NCBI GenBank assembly: GCA_902767145.1
Contig: CACXGG010000125.1
Span: forward strand, 1-9,658
Length of the DNA: 9,658 bases
From: Oscillospiraceae bacterium
GTDB lineage: Bacteria > Bacillota > Clostridia > Saccharofermentanales > Saccharofermentanaceae
Direction: 5' to 3'
The notes under the pieces were generated by a model. That model was not told the DNA's origin. It was given only the letters and a program-made list of their open reading frames with translations, and made no database searches. Position 1 is the stretch's first letter. Every line of letters begins with the position of its first letter. The translations under genes were made by a program, and so were the position numbers. Shown here in pieces: positions 7,859 to 9,658 of the stretch.

Positions 7859-8761
7859 TCAGCAGTTGATCCAGTTTCTTTTCTCGTGATCCCAAGTCAT
7901 TTCTGCATCGGTATTGTTAATAATTGCTTTAACAATCGGTCCGAGAAAACTCTTTATCATGTCGATAGTTTCTTCGAGATTTACGGGAAGCATGGCTTTT
8001 TTCTTCTTGATAAAAGCCTGCCAACGCATCCTTCTGACAGGGTCTTCACCAAATCCATCTTCAAAAGCTACGATCTCTGATATAGATGACCGCCTGTTCT
8101 CAAATGTTTCCCGGATCGCTTCTTTCAGTTCGTTCCCATAAAAATCATGTGAAACTGAAAGCACATAAATGTCATAATAATCTTTAAGTCTTGAATTATC
8201 GTAACCTAAGGAAACAATGGTTTCGAACTTTTCTGCGATCAATGAACTAAGCGAATAAGCATATACAAATGGATTCTCATCATCAATAATGACGGGATAA
8301 TCCATCTTTACACGACCCGGGACAATAACATCTCCAAAACCGACATCAATCGATATCGGGATCCTGGTCTTATCAAGAAATGCAACTATATTTATGTTTA
8401 CTCCATGGTACTTTTTAAACTCAGATATTGATCTGACGGACAGTGTTCTTAGATCAAAGACTAACGGATCGTCTGCTTCTATTCCAAATATCCCGGAAAA
8501 GATCTCCTTCATCTGATCTATATCATTGCTTATATTTGAAGCAAAAAGATCTATGTCTGTTGTAGCCCGTGCATAGGCACCATCAAAGCATGCATATAAT
8601 AAGATCCCACCCTTAAGAACAAAACTGTCTTTGAAGCGTGAGATCGAAAGACGATAGATCGTTCTTTCGATACCATATAAGACCAGCAGTTCCTGCAAAG
8701 TCTTTCCCGTCTCTATACTCTTATTCTTCAGTTTATCCTTAACCGATACAGCATTTGTCAA
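7859..8761 (-). CDS. AbiEii-family nucleotidyltransferase toxin
   Basis: This protein belongs to the AbiEii/AbiGii/MenT family of polymerase-beta-fold nucleotidyltransferases, the toxin of type IV toxin-antitoxin and abortive phage infection modules. Characterised relatives bind GTP (AbiEii) or add nucleotides to tRNA ends (MenT). Activity here is inferred. Visible motifs, numbered from the chosen start, are FVLKGGILL (47-55), the metal-binding RATTDIDLF (65-73, Asp69 and Asp71), a third acid in ISIDVGFGD (136-144, Asp139), LIAEKFE (174-180) and RLKDYYDIY (191-199). The four conserved family regions therefore all appear intact. The 300-residue form starts at a TTG at 8761, with GGAGG (8769-8773) 7 nt upstream and a TTGA overlap with the antitoxin stop. 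An ATG 39 nt further upstream is open but has no such site. The gene is AT-richer than its neighbours. Confidence 0.9.
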   Translation of the reverse strand: MTNAVSVKDKLKNKSIETGKTLQELLVLYGIERTIYRLSISRFKDSFVLKGGILLYACFDGAYARATTDIDLFASNISNDIDQMKEIFSGIFGIEADDPLVFDLRTLSVRSISEFKKYHGVNINIVAFLDKTRIPISIDVGFGDVIVPGRVKMDYPVIIDDENPFVYAYSLSSLIAEKFETIVSLGYDNSRLKDYYDIYVLSVSHDFYGNELKEAIRETFENRRSSISEIVAFEDGFGEDPVRRMRWQAFIKKKKAMLPVNLEETIDMIKSFLGPIVKAIINNTDAEMTWDHEKRNWINC

Positions 8762-9339
8762 AGAAGCACCTCCAGGTACGTTCCAAGTATCTTTCCACAA
8801 CCCAGATCATCAGCATATCTTCTAAGCTTGATAAGATCCCTGTCTTCTTTACCAAGATAGTTCTTCAGAACTTCTTTTGTCTCTTCTATACCGATCTTAT
8901 TACGATAGTAAAGAATATCCACGACTGTCTTCTCAACATCGTAGATCCGGTAAGTTCCGGACGCATCAGTAATGCTGGTAAGTCCGGTATTATATCTTGA
9001 CTCAGGAAAATACCATACATGTGTATCTGGCCAGTCCGGGAGTGTAGATATCTTCATGCTTCTTTCTATAGCTATATCAACCCTGTCCGGAAGGAATGTA
9101 GTAAGACCATAAAACCGCGCAGAAGTCATCATACAAAAAACACTTTGGGGAGCAAATGCAGATACTATTGCAAAGTCTGAGTCTTCTCCTGTATATGTTT
9201 CGTTTTCATAGGTACTGTTTGTCAGCTTATTAAGACGTCCTTCAGAAACGAGTTGGTTTATCTTGTAATATGAATACCCCATCTTAAACAGTTCTTTTCT
9301 ATTGTAGAACCGCTTATCAGGGGAAAGATCGGTAGTCAT
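8758..9339 (-). CDS. AbiEi-family antitoxin, transcriptional regulator
   Basis: This is the cognate antitoxin of the downstream nucleotidyltransferase. Family members have an N-terminal winged helix that binds their own promoter and a C-terminal domain needed for antitoxicity. The 193 residues show a winged-helix segment (about 10-45) with RKELFKMGYSYYKINQLV and EGRLNKL. A following MTSARFYGLTTFLP region (71-84) is typical of AbiEi, and IYDVEKTVVDILYYRNKIG (132-150) is the most diagnostic stretch. The ATG at 9339 has AAGGGGA (9346-9352) 6 nt upstream. Its stop overlaps the toxin start by 4 nt, so antitoxin is made first and the toxin is coupled to it. AbiEi proteins are known to repress their own operon through inverted repeats, and one lies about 50 bp upstream here. 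Confidence 0.88.
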   Translation of the reverse strand: MTTDLSPDKRFYNRKELFKMGYSYYKINQLVSEGRLNKLTNSTYENETYTGEDSDFAIVSAFAPQSVFCMMTSARFYGLTTFLPDRVDIAIERSMKISTLPDWPDTHVWYFPESRYNTGLTSITDASGTYRIYDVEKTVVDILYYRNKIGIEETKEVLKNYLGKEDRDLIKLRRYADDLGCGKILGTYLEVLL

Positions 9340-9390
9340 GTGTGTTCCCCTTTCTTTTTTATCAGGGTAACATAACTATCATCGTTTTTC

Positions 9391-9430
9391 AATATTTTTC
9401 TGCAATCATAAACATCTGCAGAAAAATATT
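9391..9430. promoter_or_regulatory. Perfect 14-bp inverted repeat, candidate AbiEi operator
   Basis: AATATTTTTCTGCA (9391-9404) is repeated in perfect inverted form as TGCAGAAAAATATT (9417-9430) around a 12-nt centre. It lies 52 bp upstream of the antitoxin ATG, where AbiEi autoregulatory sites occur in characterised modules. A TATGAT on the minus strand (9407-9412) falls in the centre and could be a -10 box masked by repressor binding. No T-run follows either arm, so it does not look like an intrinsic terminator for the gene to its right, although an RNA hairpin could form there. Confidence 0.5.
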
Positions 9431-9447
9431 AAAATCGTAAAGATAGA

Positions 9448-9657
9448 TCAATCATCGCTTCTTACGATCATAGTAACGGCGGTAAGGTTGTCTGCCGCAA
9501 GCATGGTCTGTTCTGATATCCTGCAGATAAGGTTGTCCATCCACTCCTCACTGCTTATGGAAGTGAGTGCATCAGCAAGGATCGCGGGGTCGGAGAGCCT
9601 GTCGAAGAATGAATATGTTCCGCAGACGATACGGTCCTCGTCCTCAAGGGAGAAAGT
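9448..9657 (-). CDS. PP2C-type serine/threonine phosphatase-like protein, C-terminal fragment
   Basis: A leftward frame is open from the right edge to a TGA at 9448-9450, giving the last 69 residues of a gene that starts outside the window. The sequence resembles the end of a PP2C phosphatase. FSLEDEDRIVCGTYSFFDRL matches the GD-(x)-LLCSDGLFD region, followed by a helical stretch, then AADNLTAVTMIV, which matches the terminal DN-I/L-T-V strand with its metal-binding Asp. In this alignment the SDG triplet reads TYS, so the metal-binding Asp of that motif would be replaced by Tyr. This may mean a degenerate or regulatory domain. With only a fragment the family call is moderate. GC is higher than in the AbiE genes, and 108 bp separate it from the antitoxin start. 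Confidence 0.5.
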   Translation of the reverse strand, partial: TFSLEDEDRIVCGTYSFFDRLSDPAILADALTSISSEEWMDNLICRISEQTMLAADNLTAVTMIVRSDD

Positions 9658-9658
9658 G

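Noticed and set aside
8758..8800. Upstream ATG start for the toxin, giving 313 residues
   Set aside because: It would overlap the antitoxin gene by 43 nt and lacks a ribosome binding site, whereas the TTG at 8761 has GGAGG at ideal spacing and the common 4-nt overlap.

Overview
The gene content points to a Gram-positive anaerobe of the Firmicutes, probably class Clostridia. The evidence is trmK next to a NIF3-family gene, strong AAGGAG-type ribosome binding sites, frequent 4-nt stop/start overlaps, TTG starts backed by good Shine-Dalgarno sequences, and moderate GC in the core genes (about 43-58 % in hand-counted 60-base lines). A genus cannot be named from the sequence alone.

Layout. (1) Positions 1-5355 hold one tightly packed leftward operon, in transcription order dapA, dapB, yajC, dnaG, trmK and a NIF3-family gene that runs off the left edge. 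Gaps are 0-18 bp or overlaps. It combines the two reductive-branch steps of diaminopimelate/lysine synthesis, a Sec translocon accessory protein, the replication primase and a tRNA methyltransferase. No rpoD lies between dnaG and trmK, the place it often occupies in Firmicutes. (2) Positions 5356-5665 are a 310-bp divergent intergenic region with a good dapA promoter, a possible queA promoter, and a roughly 110-nt block of strong hairpins between them that no gene explains. (3) Positions 5666-7858 hold a rightward pair, queA and tgt, the two enzymes that build queuosine into tRNA. queA has no visible ribosome binding site and may be translated from a leaderless mRNA. (4) Positions 7859-9339 hold a leftward two-gene type IV toxin-antitoxin/abortive infection module of the AbiE family (AbiEi antitoxin, then AbiEii nucleotidyltransferase toxin), translationally coupled by a TTGA overlap. 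It is AT-richer (about 30-37 % GC in sampled lines) than the flanks, consistent with acquisition. Its toxin stop codon abuts the tgt stop with no base between them. A perfect 14-bp inverted repeat lies upstream of the antitoxin start and is a candidate autoregulatory operator. (5) Positions 9448-9657 are the C-terminal end of a leftward gene that resembles a PP2C-type phosphatase, possibly with a degenerate metal site.

Most of the window is ordinary housekeeping. The parts most worth a second look are the structured dapA-queA intergenic region, the queA start, the AbiE module with its inverted repeat, and the partial PP2C-like gene at the right edge. No clearly new multi-gene system is visible.
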